A DNA stretch of 64,000 bases from UBA8190 sp003453695 (GCA_036796975.1 DAIRBY010000008.1:15219-79218), one strand, 5' to 3'. Shown: positions 53,864-62,090, counted from the stretch's first letter. Numbers and translations: made by a program. Notes: a model not told the origin generated them from the letters alone.

Positions 53864-55224
53864 GACAGGACCCCCTCGGCGCGCAGCGCCTCCACCTCGC
53901 TCGGCTTCATCCCGAGCAGCTCGGTGAGCACGGCGTCGGTGTCCTGTCCCAGCACGGGCGGGCCCCGGTGCAGACGCCCACCCGTGTGCACCGGGGTGCC
54001 CGCCATGTGCACGGGCATCCCCTCCAACGGCAGCGGCGCCACCTCGTCGTTGCCGAGCATCGTGAAGTGCCGGCGCGCCGCCAGCTGGGGGTCGCGCTCG
54101 AGCCGGTCGGCGGCGTCCTGCACGGCGCCGGCGGGGACCCCGGCTCGTTGCAGGGCGTCCATGGTCTCGTAGCGGTCGCCCTGTGACGTCCACTGCTCGA
54201 TGAGCACGTCGAGCTCCTCGGCATGCTGTTGTCGGGCCCCGAAGGTGGAGAAGCGCGGGTCGGCACCCCAGGGCGGGTCGCCCATGACGGTGAGGAGCGA
54301 CCGCCACTGATCGTCGGTCCGGCACGAGATGACCACCCACCGGTCCTCCCCGGCGGCGCGATAGGCGCCCCCCGGGGCGCTGGCGGGCCGGCGGTTGCCG
54401 GTGGGGAACCCCGGGCGGCGAGAAGGCCTGCCGTTCACCAGCGCATCGAAGAAGAGCGCCCCCGACAACGCCGTGGCCGGCTCCAGCTGGGACACGTCGA
54501 TGTGCTGGCCCTCGCCTGTGCGCGCCCGGTGCGCCAGCCCGGCCAGAACGGCCACCGCCCCGAGATAGCCGCCCACGTGATCGAGGTACGAGAACGACCA
54601 GCCGGCGGGCGGCCGGTCGGGAAGCCCCACCATGAAGGTCAGCCCGGTGAGGGCCTGGGCGGTGGGGCCCATGGTCACGTGGGCGGTGTCGGGCCCCTCG
54701 TGGCCGAAGCCGCACATGGACACGTAGAGGACGTCAGGCCGGGCTTTCACCTGTTCGGGGTAGCCGAGCCCCCATCGCTCGAGCGTCCCGGCCGCGAAGC
54801 TCTCGGTCACCACGTCCGACACCGACACCAGGTCCCGCAGCAACGCCAGCCCCTTCGGATGTCGGGCGTCGACCGTGATCGAGCGCTTCCCGCCGGTGTT
54901 GTACTTGTAGAAGATGCCTCCCCGGTTGGGGCTGGCCGCCGAGGTGGCGTTGGCCAGGGTGGCTGCCCCGAATCCTTCACCGTGGCTTCCCGGTTCGGGC
55001 ACGTACGGCGGCATGACTCGGATGGGGTCGGGCCGCGTGGTGCTCTCCACCCTGATCACCTCCGCCCCCAGACAGCCGCAGATGAGCGTGGCCTGGGCGC
55101 CGAATCCGAGGCGGGTGAAGTCGAGGATGCGGACCCCGGCGAGTGCCATGGGGGCGCCCGCCGCCGGGGACGGCGCCTCGCCCTGTCGGTCCACGGGCCG
55201 CGACGATAACGTGTTCTCCGACAC
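53860..55224 (-). CDS. Family III CoA-transferase (CaiB/BaiF), first gene of a six-gene operon
   Basis: 454 residues. MALAGVRILDFTRLGFGAQATLICGCLGAEVIRVES is the standard CaiB opening; NTGGKRSITVDARHPKGLALLRDL, SDVVTESFAAGTLERWGLGY, and YVSMCGFGHEGP follow, with the C-terminal part GVPAGAVQDAADRLERDPQL. It would activate an acid as its CoA thioester for the downstream thiolase-fold enzymes. Annotated from the GTG at 55224, but the family normally starts near MALAGVRIL at 55149 (or GTG at 55194), which would leave the KstR-like site in the promoter instead of the coding region. Confidence 0.9.
   Translation of the reverse strand: MSENTLSSRPVDRQGEAPSPAAGAPMALAGVRILDFTRLGFGAQATLICGCLGAEVIRVESTTRPDPIRVMPPYVPEPGSHGEGFGAATLANATSAASPNRGGIFYKYNTGGKRSITVDARHPKGLALLRDLVSVSDVVTESFAAGTLERWGLGYPEQVKARPDVLYVSMCGFGHEGPDTAHVTMGPTAQALTGLTFMVGLPDRPPAGWSFSYLDHVGGYLGAVAVLAGLAHRARTGEGQHIDVSQLEPATALSGALFFDALVNGRPSRRPGFPTGNRRPASAPGGAYRAAGEDRWVVISCRTDDQWRSLLTVMGDPPWGADPRFSTFGARQQHAEELDVLIEQWTSQGDRYETMDALQRAGVPAGAVQDAADRLERDPQLAARRHFTMLGNDEVAPLPLEGMPVHMAGTPVHTGGRLHRGPPVLGQDTDAVLTELLGMKPSEVEALRAEGVLS
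55205..55218 (-). promoter_or_regulatory. KstR-like operator candidate before the CoA-transferase operon
   Basis: On the reverse strand GAGAACACGTTATC; the central AGAACACGTT has the AAC-NN-GTT core of KstR operators (TnnAACnnGTTnTA). Flanks are imperfect. It lies between the divergent CoA-transferase operon and the amidohydrolase gene. Confidence 0.45.
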
Positions 55225-55280
55225 GCGTGTCAGGGTTCGCGTGCCGGCGGGCGGCCGCCAAGGCCGTCATGGGAGGCGAC

Positions 55281-56576
55281 ATGCAGTTCGCCATGGACGA
55301 CCTGGTGCTCATCAGCGTCGACGACCACGTCGTCGAGCCGCCCGACATGTTCGAGGGGCGGATGCCGGCGCGTTTCGCCGACCTGGCGCCGCGCGTCGAG
55401 AACCGCGACGACGGCACCGAGGTGTGGCGCTTCGACGGCAAGGAGGCCACCAACATCGGGCTCAACGCCGTCGCCGGCCGGCCGGTCGAGGAGTACGGCA
55501 TCGAGCCCACCTCCTTCGCCGAGATCCGCTCCGGCTGCTACGACATCCACGACCGGGTGCGGGACATGGACGCCAACGGGGTCATCGGGTCCATGTGCTT
55601 CCCCTCGTTCCCCAATCTCTGCGGCCAGCTCTTCGCCAAGGCGTCCGACCCCGAGCTGGGCCTGGCCGTCCTGCAGGCCTACAACGACTGGCACGTCGAC
55701 GAGTGGTGCGGCACCTACCCGGGGCGGTTCATCCCCCTGTCCCTGCCGCCCATATGGGATCCGAAGTCCATGGCCGACGAGGTGCGACGTGTGGCGAAGA
55801 AGGGATGTCACGCCTTCTCGTTCTCCGAGAACCCCTCCAAGCTCAAGCTGCCCAGCTTCCACTCCGAGCACTGGGACCCGTTCTGGTCGGCGTGCTCGGA
55901 CGAGGGCACCATCGTCTGCCTGCACATCGGGTCGTCCTCGACCCTCGTGGTGACGGCGCCCGACGCCCCCATCGACGTGCTCATGGGGTTGCAGCCGGTG
56001 AACATCATCCAGTGCGCGGCGGACCTGCTCTTCTCACCGGTGCTCCGCAAGTTCCCGGCGCTCAAGGTCTCGTTGTCGGAAGGCGGCATCGGCTGGATCC
56101 CGTACTTCCTCGACCGCATGGACTGGACGTACGACCGCCACCACGTCTGGACAGGCCAGGACTTCGGCAAACGCCTCCCCAGCGAGGTGTTCCGCGACCA
56201 GATCGTCACCTGCTTCATCGACGACCCGTCGGGCATCGAGCTGCGCCACCGGGTGGGCGTCGACAGCATCTGCTGGGAGGCGGACTACCCGCACTCGGAC
56301 TCCTCGTGGCCGCGGTCGCCGGAATTGCTCATGGAGTCCATCGCCGAGCTGCCCGTCGACGAGGTGGAGAAGATCAGCCACGAGAACGCCATGCGCCACT
56401 ACCGCTTCGACCCCTTCGCCCACCGGCCCAAGGAGGCCTGCACGGTGGGCGTGCTGCGGGCCGGTGCCGCCGACGTGGACACCACCCCTCGGCCCTCCCC
56501 CGGCCCCGTCCCGGGCCCCCCCCGCCACACCCGGGCCACCGACCTGCTCACGCCGGGGATCGCCGGGAAGCGCTGA
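55281..56576 (+). CDS. Amidohydrolase 2 family metal-dependent hydrolase
   Basis: 431 residues of the TIM-barrel amidohydrolase 2 family (decarboxylases and hydrolases). Opening VLISVDDHVVEPPDMFEGRMP, MDANGVIGSMCFPSFP, then HIGSSSTLVV, ALKVSLSEGGIGWIPYFLDRMDWTYDRH and ICWEADYPHSDSSWPRS, the last carrying a conserved metal Asp. Similar genes lie beside steroid and aromatic degradation genes in Actinobacteria. The start is the ATG with GGGAGG upstream. Divergent from the CoA-transferase operon and probably co-regulated; the substrate is unknown. Confidence 0.88.
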   Translation: MQFAMDDLVLISVDDHVVEPPDMFEGRMPARFADLAPRVENRDDGTEVWRFDGKEATNIGLNAVAGRPVEEYGIEPTSFAEIRSGCYDIHDRVRDMDANGVIGSMCFPSFPNLCGQLFAKASDPELGLAVLQAYNDWHVDEWCGTYPGRFIPLSLPPIWDPKSMADEVRRVAKKGCHAFSFSENPSKLKLPSFHSEHWDPFWSACSDEGTIVCLHIGSSSTLVVTAPDAPIDVLMGLQPVNIIQCAADLLFSPVLRKFPALKVSLSEGGIGWIPYFLDRMDWTYDRHHVWTGQDFGKRLPSEVFRDQIVTCFIDDPSGIELRHRVGVDSICWEADYPHSDSSWPRSPELLMESIAELPVDEVEKISHENAMRHYRFDPFAHRPKEACTVGVLRAGAADVDTTPRPSPGPVPGPPRHTRATDLLTPGIAGKR

Positions 56577-56583
56577 CCGTCGG

Positions 56584-57144
56584 CTAGGTGGCCAGCCGGC
56601 GGTCGGGCACGAACCAGATCACCGACACCGTGGCGAACAGGGCGTAGGCGGCGTAGGGCGTCACGAAGGCCCCGGCGACGGCCAGGGCGTAGATGAGGAT
56701 CGACACCAGGCCCTTTCGGTCGGCGCCGATGGAGGCGGCGATCGGCGACTGCGGATTGGCGGCGATGATCGTGTGCACCAGCACCCAATACGACACCGCC
56801 GCGGCCAGAGCGGCGGCGCCGTAGCAGACGGCCGGCTCGGTGTGGCGGTAGTTGGTGCCCATCCACTCGGTCAGCACCGGGATGAGCGAGAGCCAGAACA
56901 GCAGGGCCAGGTTGGCCCACATCACGGCGGCGCTGATGCGCTCGGTGTTGCGCAGCAGGTGATGATGGTTGTTCCAGTAGATCCCGACGTAGACGAAGCT
57001 GAGCAAGTAGACGAGCAGCAGCGGTAGCTCGTGCGCCAGGGCGTGTGGGGTGGTGCCCTGCGGCACCTTGATGGACAGGGCGGTGATGGTGATGATCACC
57101 GCCATCACCCCGTCGCTGAACGCCTCGAGGCGATGGGCGCTCAT
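56584..57144 (-). CDS. TMEM175-family potassium channel-like protein
   Basis: 186 residues with about six TM segments. The N-terminal signature RLEAFSDGVMAVIITITALSIKVP is the RxxxFSDGVxAI motif of bacterial TMEM175 proteins, known as potassium channels. Then YLLSFVYVGIYWNNHHHLL, NLALLFWLSLIPVLTEW, YGAAALAAAVSYWVLVH, and YALAVAGAFVTPYAAYALFATVSVIWFVP. An upstream GTG (57174) is an alternative start. Convergent with the amidohydrolase, with a 7-bp gap. Confidence 0.87.
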   Translation of the reverse strand: MSAHRLEAFSDGVMAVIITITALSIKVPQGTTPHALAHELPLLLVYLLSFVYVGIYWNNHHHLLRNTERISAAVMWANLALLFWLSLIPVLTEWMGTNYRHTEPAVCYGAAALAAAVSYWVLVHTIIAANPQSPIAASIGADRKGLVSILIYALAVAGAFVTPYAAYALFATVSVIWFVPDRRLAT

Positions 57145-57259
57145 GAACTGGCGCGCCGGGACCGTCTCGTCCACCGCGCCATCGTTCCACACGGCCCGCA
57201 CCGCCACGCGAGTATGTTCCGGCTCGATGTGTCCGCCGGGCCCGGCGCGATGGAGCCGG

Positions 57260-57961
57260 TCAGGCGATCCCGTCGCGCACGAAGGCCTCGTCGCCTTGTG
57301 CAGGCTCAGCACCGCTCCCGCGACCACCCGGCCGGCTCTCCCACGTGTCGAGGCAGCTGTCGGAACAGAACAGCCACCGTCCGAGGCTCCCTGCCGACCG
57401 CCAGGCCGACGCCGTCGAGGGCGCCAAGGGGATGCCGCACACCGGGTCGGGGCTGCTCGCTCCGGGCGGGCAGTACAGCGACAGCTCCACGATCTCCACC
57501 AGGGGCACGACACCGCGCACCGCCACTCCATGGGGCCCGTCGGCCCTGGCCCACGCCGGCAAGGCGTCCACCACCACGGGATCGGCGAGCACCTGCCCGC
57601 CCTGGGCGAGGTCGCACAGCCGTGCGGCCACGTTCACGGCGTGGCCGATGTAGTCGTCGCCCTCGAGAAGGATCACCGGGCCGGCCGTGATCCCGCATTT
57701 CACGCTCACGTTCTCGCTGGCGAGCTCCGAGGCGCACATGAGCTCCAGCGCCGCGCTGGCCACCGGAGTCGTCTCGACACCGACGAGCATGGCGCCGTCT
57801 CCCAGCCACTTGGCGATGCGCACCCCGCGCCGCGAGCACGTCTTGCGCAATGCACCGCGGAACAGGCCAAGCACCGCCACCGAGCGCTCGTCCCCTTCGG
57901 TGGCGGTCAGGGCGGTGAACCCCGAGAGGTCGAGAAAGGCGAACGTTCGCCGCACCCGCAC
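57260..57961 (-). CDS. Class III adenylate cyclase fused to a YHS domain
   Basis: 233 residues. The catalytic domain is compact: Asp11 in FAFLDLSGFTAL and Asp55 in AKWLGDGAMLV (metal ligands), Lys51 just before, Asp103 in GDDYIGHAVNVAARL (adenine-specifying position), Asn110 and Arg114 (transition state). Lys/Asp at these places point to an adenylate rather than guanylate cyclase. The C-terminal part has DPVCGIPLAPS and WLFCSDSCLDTWESRP, a YHS-like metal or Cys motif rarely seen fused to cyclases. No membrane or sensor domain otherwise. The YHS part may sense metal or redox state. Confidence 0.85.
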   Translation of the reverse strand: MRVRRTFAFLDLSGFTALTATEGDERSVAVLGLFRGALRKTCSRRGVRIAKWLGDGAMLVGVETTPVASAALELMCASELASENVSVKCGITAGPVILLEGDDYIGHAVNVAARLCDLAQGGQVLADPVVVDALPAWARADGPHGVAVRGVVPLVEIVELSLYCPPGASSPDPVCGIPLAPSTASAWRSAGSLGRWLFCSDSCLDTWESRPGGRGSGAEPAQGDEAFVRDGIA

Positions 57962-57990
57962 GGCGACAATCGTCCCATGTCGATGCGGCG

Positions 57991-58090
57991 CCCGGCGAAT
58001 CAGGACGCGCCCGGCGAATCAGGCCGGCGAATCAGGACGCGTCCGGCGAATCAGGACGCGCCCGGCGAATCAGGACGCGCCCGGCGACAG
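57991..58090. repeat. 19-bp tandem repeat, five copies plus a partial
   Basis: The unit cccggcgaatcaggacgcg starts at 57991, 58010 (truncated by 6 bp), 58023, 58042 and 58061, with a partial at 58080. It lies between the cyclase start and the end of the esterase gene and covers the last codons and stop of the esterase (58070). One junction forms the palindrome GGACGCGTCC. No spacers, so it is not CRISPR. Confidence 0.85.
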
Positions 58091-59074
58091 CGCACGGGCG
58101 AGCGCCTCGGTCTGCTCCTCGAGGGCCCGCCGACCGACGGCGGTGCGGCTGCCGACGATGTCGAAGCCGTGGTACGTGCCGGGGAACAGATGCAGTTCGC
58201 AGGGGACTCCCGCGTTCGTGAGCTTCCGGGCGTAGTCGATGCCCTCGTCTCTGAGCGGGTCGAGCTCGGCGACCAGCACGTAGGCCGGTGGCAGTCCGCC
58301 CAGGTCTGCGGCGCGTGCCGGGGCGGCGAGGTGCGCGTGGCGGCCCAGCCTCGCCGCCGGGCCTCCTTGGCCCGCCTCAGGCGAGGAGCCCAGGTAGTGG
58401 CCCCAGGCATCGGCGGCGGCGGCCCGGCTGAACAGGGGCGTGCCGGCGAGGCCCATGGAGGTCGTCGCCAGGCGGTCGTCGAGCATGGGGTAGACGAGGA
58501 GCTGAAAGGCCAGCCCCGGCCCGGCGCGCTCGCGCGCCATCAGCGACAGCGCTGCGGCCAGCCCCGCTCCGGCACTCGACCCGCCCACCGCCACGCGTCG
58601 ACGGTCCACGCCCAGTCCCGGCGCCTCGGCCACCAGCCAGCTGAGCCCGCAGTAGGCGTCCTCCAGAGCGGCGGGGAACGGCTCCTCGGGGGCCAGCGCG
58701 TAGTCGACCGACGCCACCAGCACGCCGGCGCCCGCCGCCAGGTGCTGGCACCGCTCCTCCTCGACGTAGACGTCGCCCAGCACGAAGGCCCCGCCGTGGA
58801 GGAAGAGCAGCGCCCCGCCGTGATGGGCGGCGGGCCGGTACAGCCGGACGAGCAACGTCCGGTCCGGGGTGCGGCCGGGCACGTGCACGTTCTCGACATG
58901 GACATCGGGATGCGTGGGCAGCTTGGCCCCCAGCGCCTCCATCATGGCGAGCGTGTCGCGCAGTGCGCGGATGAGCCTCATGTCCTCGAGGCGCGCCTCG
59001 GTCCCCGCTTCGGGCAGCCGCCCGAGCGCATGGGCCAGCTCGGGGTCCACGGTGCCGGACGGGGGGCCGTTCAC
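58070..59074 (-). CDS. Alpha/beta hydrolase, hormone-sensitive-lipase (HSL) family esterase
   Basis: 334 residues. HSL-type signature FLHGGAFVLGD (oxyanion hole), nucleophile GGSSAGAGLAAAL, acid Asp in VAELDPLRDEG and His in LFPGTYHGFD, giving a complete Ser-Asp-His triad. YALAPEEPFPAALEDAY is also typical. It hydrolyses short-chain or medium esters in the cytoplasm. GTG start overlaps the stop of the upstream F420-type enzyme by 4 nt. The C-terminal end runs into the 19-bp repeat array. Confidence 0.92.
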   Translation of the reverse strand: MNGPPSGTVDPELAHALGRLPEAGTEARLEDMRLIRALRDTLAMMEALGAKLPTHPDVHVENVHVPGRTPDRTLLVRLYRPAAHHGGALLFLHGGAFVLGDVYVEEERCQHLAAGAGVLVASVDYALAPEEPFPAALEDAYCGLSWLVAEAPGLGVDRRRVAVGGSSAGAGLAAALSLMARERAGPGLAFQLLVYPMLDDRLATTSMGLAGTPLFSRAAAADAWGHYLGSSPEAGQGGPAARLGRHAHLAAPARAADLGGLPPAYVLVAELDPLRDEGIDYARKLTNAGVPCELHLFPGTYHGFDIVGSRTAVGRRALEEQTEALARALSPGAS

Positions 59075-60177
59075 GCCCGCAGTTCGGGGATGACGGCACG
59101 ACCCATGAGCTCGATGGTCTGCATCACCGTGTCGTGCGGCACCCGGTACGGGTTCACCAGGCACAGCAGGAGGTCGATGCCGGCCTCGGCGTAACGGCGG
59201 CACACCCGCACGCAGTCGTCGGGCGTGCCCACCACCGCCGCATCGGACTCGACCAGGTACTCGAGCGACAGCAGGTCGAGCAGGCCCTCCTCGTCGGTCT
59301 TCTGGAGCTCGGCGGCATAGGCGTACGAGCCGAGGTCCTGGCCCTGCTCCTCCATCCATCCCGTCATGGATGCGATCTGCCTGGCGCCGGCAGCGGGATA
59401 GTGCTCGAACGACTCGCGCGCCGCGTCCAGTGCCTGCTGGCGATCGGGGGCACACAGGGCCATGGTGAACGTCGCCGCGTTGTCGTGCACGAAGGCGCCG
59501 AGGGGCTCGGTGCACCCGGCGATGGCCTCTCGGTAGATGTCGACCTTGGCCTTCACCTCTTCGGGTGGGACCCCGACGGCGAACGAGCACAAGCCGAGGC
59601 CGAGCGACCCCACCTGGCGGTGTCCCTCGTCGCTGCTGGTGGCACCCCAGATGGGGGGATGCGGCTTCTGCAGCGGCTTGGGGATGACTCGGCGTTTGGG
59701 CATCTGCCAGTACCGACCCGACAGCTCGACCTCGTCGGTGGTCCAGCACGCCACCACGTGGCCGATGGCCTCCTGCCACATGGCCCGGGTCTCACCGGGA
59801 TCGATCCCGAACCCCTCGAGCTCCGCTCTCGTGGACGAGCGGCCCGTGCCGAAGTCGACCCGGCCGTCGGAGAGAAGGTCGAGCACCGCCACGGACTCAG
59901 CGGTGCGCACGGGATGGTTGTACGGCTTGGGCATGAGCCGCACCCCGTACCCGAGACGGAGCCGCGTGGTGCGCGCCGCGATGGCGCCGTAGAGGACCTC
60001 GGGGTTCGAGCAGTGGGAGAACTCGGACAGGAAGTGGTGCTCGACCGTCCACAGCGCGTCCCAGCCGAAGCGCTCGGCGGCCACGGCCTGCTCGAGCACG
60101 TTCTTGTAGGCCCGATGCTCGGAGTCCGGCTCCCAGGGCCGGGGCACGGGGATCTCGTAGAAGAGCGCGAATCGCAC
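59071..60177 (-). CDS. Luciferase-like (LLM class) F420/FMN-dependent oxidoreductase
   Basis: 368 residues. Opening FALFYEIPVPRPW, FGWDALWTVEHHFLSEFSHCSNPEVLYGAIAARTTRLRLGYGVRLMP, then RVDFGTGRSSTRAELEGFGID and PPIWGATSSDEG, as in LLM-class monooxygenases. The C-terminal segment GTPDDCVRVCRRYAEAGIDLLLCLVNPY is typical of proteins with this fold in Actinobacteria. Probably oxidises an alkyl or steroid substrate. GTG start with GGAAGGACCGAG upstream. In one unit with the esterase. Confidence 0.88.
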   Translation of the reverse strand: MRFALFYEIPVPRPWEPDSEHRAYKNVLEQAVAAERFGWDALWTVEHHFLSEFSHCSNPEVLYGAIAARTTRLRLGYGVRLMPKPYNHPVRTAESVAVLDLLSDGRVDFGTGRSSTRAELEGFGIDPGETRAMWQEAIGHVVACWTTDEVELSGRYWQMPKRRVIPKPLQKPHPPIWGATSSDEGHRQVGSLGLGLCSFAVGVPPEEVKAKVDIYREAIAGCTEPLGAFVHDNAATFTMALCAPDRQQALDAARESFEHYPAAGARQIASMTGWMEEQGQDLGSYAYAAELQKTDEEGLLDLLSLEYLVESDAAVVGTPDDCVRVCRRYAEAGIDLLLCLVNPYRVPHDTVMQTIELMGRAVIPELRA

Positions 60178-60206
60178 CTCGGTCCTTCCCCTGTCGGTGA
60201 CGGCCG

Positions 60207-60212
60207 TATCAT
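60207..60212 (+). promoter_or_regulatory. -10 box of the SDR gene, leaderless
   Basis: TATCAT, close to TATAAT, with the GTG at 60221 8 nt downstream. No Shine-Dalgarno sequence is present. This supports 60221 as the start rather than GTG 60197, which would lie upstream of the -10. Confidence 0.6.
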
Positions 60213-60220
60213 CCCCCACG

Positions 60221-61066
60221 GTGCGGGGACTGCGCGGCCGGAACGTGATCGTGACCGGGGCCGCCTCGGGCATCGGGCGCGCCACCGCCGCCCGCCTGCT
60301 CGACGAGGGCGCCAACGTGGCCGGCGCCGATCTCGTCGGCGATCCCGGTGCGCCGCTGTCGAGCGCGGGTGCCGGTGAGGACGGCGACCACGGGGCTCTC
60401 CCCGGCGACCGGGGCCGCTGGTGGTACGACGTCGCCGACGTCGCCGACGAGGCGTCCGTGACCAGTTTCGTCACGGCCGCCGCCCGCCAGATGGGCTCGG
60501 TCGACGGCCTGGTGCACGCCGCCGGTGTGGCCGGCGGGGGAGCGGCGCATCTGCTCGACGCCGCCGAGTGGCAGCGGGTCCTGGGCGTGAACCTCACCGG
60601 CACCTTCCTCATGGCCAAGCACGTGATCGCCCACATGCTCAGTCGGCCGGCAAGGGACTCGGGCCGCGGCTGCCTGGTGACCATCGCCAGCATCGAGGGG
60701 CTGGAGGGCACCGCCGGGGGCAGCGTCTACAACGCCGCCAAGGGGGGAGTGGTGCTCTTCACGAAGAACCTCGCCATCGACTACGCCCGCCAGGGCATCC
60801 GGGCCAACACCATCTGCCCCGGATTCATCGACACGCCCATGACCCGGCAGGTGATCTTCGGCATTGCCGGCATGGAGACGGTGGAGCAGGCGGTGCTCAA
60901 CGAGCACAAGCTCGGGAGGATGGGCCGACCCGAGGAGATCGCCGCCGCAGCCACCTTCCTGCTCTCGGACGACGCCAGCTTCGTGACCGGGCACGCCCTC
61001 GTGGTCGACGGCGGGTACACGGCGGGCAGGGACCACGGGGTGACCGAGCTCCTGGGCCTGCGCTGA
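60221..61066 (+). CDS. Short-chain dehydrogenase/reductase
   Basis: 281 residues of the classical SDR family. Cofactor loop VIVTGAASGIGRATAARL, acidic residue GADLVGDPG (suggesting NAD+ use), LGVNLTGTFLMAKH, catalytic Ser in TIASIEGLEGTAGG and the Tyr/Lys in SVYNAAKGGVV, and ICPGFIDTPMT. A Gly/Asp-rich insertion (residues ~45-65) is longer than usual. It probably oxidises an alcohol in the nearby catabolic pathway; steroid dehydrogenases belong to this family, but the substrate is not evident. Divergent from the LLM gene. Confidence 0.92.
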   Translation: MRGLRGRNVIVTGAASGIGRATAARLLDEGANVAGADLVGDPGAPLSSAGAGEDGDHGALPGDRGRWWYDVADVADEASVTSFVTAAARQMGSVDGLVHAAGVAGGGAAHLLDAAEWQRVLGVNLTGTFLMAKHVIAHMLSRPARDSGRGCLVTIASIEGLEGTAGGSVYNAAKGGVVLFTKNLAIDYARQGIRANTICPGFIDTPMTRQVIFGIAGMETVEQAVLNEHKLGRMGRPEEIAAAATFLLSDDASFVTGHALVVDGGYTAGRDHGVTELLGLR

Positions 61067-61095
61067 TCCTCCGCTCCACGCTGTCGGCGTCCGAG

Positions 61096-61113
61096 TAGGG
61101 ACTTTCGGCCCTA
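61096..61113. promoter_or_regulatory. DosR-like box upstream of the MBL gene
   Basis: TAGGGACTTTCGGCCCTA, an 18-bp imperfect palindrome containing GGGACTTTCGGCCC, resembles the DosR/DevR operator (GGGACTWWAGTCCC and relatives). It is about 100 bp before the metallo-beta-lactamase gene. A second small palindrome, GGCCC-TATT-GGGCC, overlaps its end at 61107-61120. The remainder of the gap shows nothing else. Confidence 0.5.
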
Positions 61114-61214
61114 TTGGGCCATCCCCGCCGTGCACGAGCCACGCGTCCTGCGCCCGACACGAAGCGGCTTTCCACACTGTCGCGGGCCGAGACCAGGGCC
61201 GAGTTGGAGGGACC

Positions 61215-62031
61215 ATGACCGTCCAAGCCGATCTGACCATGACCCCGTACCAGGTGGCCGACGACACCTACGTCATCCCCTGGTTGTTGGAAGCCCCCCC
61301 CGGTGGGCCTCTTCCCCATGAACTCGCTCGTCATACGCGGGCGGGAGCCGGTGATCGTGGACACCGGGTCGCCGACCGATCGTGACGGATGGCGCGCCAA
61401 CGTGTCGAGCGTCGTCGACCTCGACGGCGTCCGTTGGATCTTCTTGAGCCACGACGATCGTGACCACTCCGGGAACCTGCTGGCCGCCCTGGAGGCCTGT
61501 CCCAACGCCACGCTGCTCACGACGTGGTTCTCGGTGGGACGCATGTTCGAGGAGTGGGCCACTCCGCTCGACCGGTGCCGGTTCGTGAACGACGGGAACG
61601 TGCTCGACATCGGTGACCGCCGGGTGGTGGCCATCCGCCCGCCGGTGTTCGACAACCCGACGTCACGGGCCCTCTTCGACGAGAAGACGGGGGTCCTGTG
61701 GTCGGTGGACACCTTCGCCAGCCCCGTGGCGACGCCCATGGCCGACGCCGCCGACCACGAGGGTGAGGTCTTCCGGGAGGGCCAGCTCCTGGGCAGCCGG
61801 TTGGTGGCCGCCTGGCACCCCTGGCTGGACGAGGCCAAGTACTGCGCCCACGTGCAGAAGGTCCAGGACCTGCCCATCGAGGTCATCGCCGGCTGCCACA
61901 CGCCGGCCATCCGGGGCCAGATGATCGACGTCGCCTTCGACTACCTGCGCCAGCTGCCGGCGATCGAGCCGTGGACGGAGTTCACCCAGGCCTACCTGGA
62001 GAGCTGGATGGAGGCCATGGCCCCCGCCTGA
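61215..62031 (+). CDS. Metallo-beta-lactamase-fold protein, flavodiiron-like, with a frameshift in a C8 tract
   Basis: A frame starting MTVQADLTMTPYQVADDTYV then IPWLLEAPP breaks at eight Cs (61294-61301). One C fewer restores the frame into VGLFPMNSLVIRGREPVIVDTGSPTD and the rest (61303-62031). The expected product is about 271 residues. Zinc/iron motif FLSHDDRDHSGNLL (HxDxDH) resembles the oxygen-reductase family of flavodiiron proteins; a later His is in WHPWLDEAKYCAH. The upstream DosR-like box would fit an oxygen or nitric oxide role. The frameshift may be an assembly error or real. Confidence 0.72.
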
Positions 62032-62062
62032 GCAGCCGGGCCACCCCACCCTGGACAGAAAG

Positions 62063-62090
62063 CTAGAACCTGTTCTAGAATCTGTTCTAG
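62063..62090. promoter_or_regulatory. Two overlapping KstR-like palindromes before ribBA
   Basis: CTAGAACCTGTTCTAG (62063-62078) is a perfect inverted repeat with a 2-bp centre, and CTAGAATCTGTTCTAG (62075-62090) differs by one base; they share CTAG and have a 12-bp period. The AAC-NN-GTT core and TAG/CTA arms match the KstR operator consensus TnnAACnnGTTnTA. A TetR-family repressor is the likely binder. It could control ribBA, the upstream gene set, or act from a distance. Confidence 0.75.

Noticed and set aside
57991..58090. CRISPR array
   Set aside because: Repeats are directly adjacent with no spacers and there are no cas genes; it is a simple tandem repeat.
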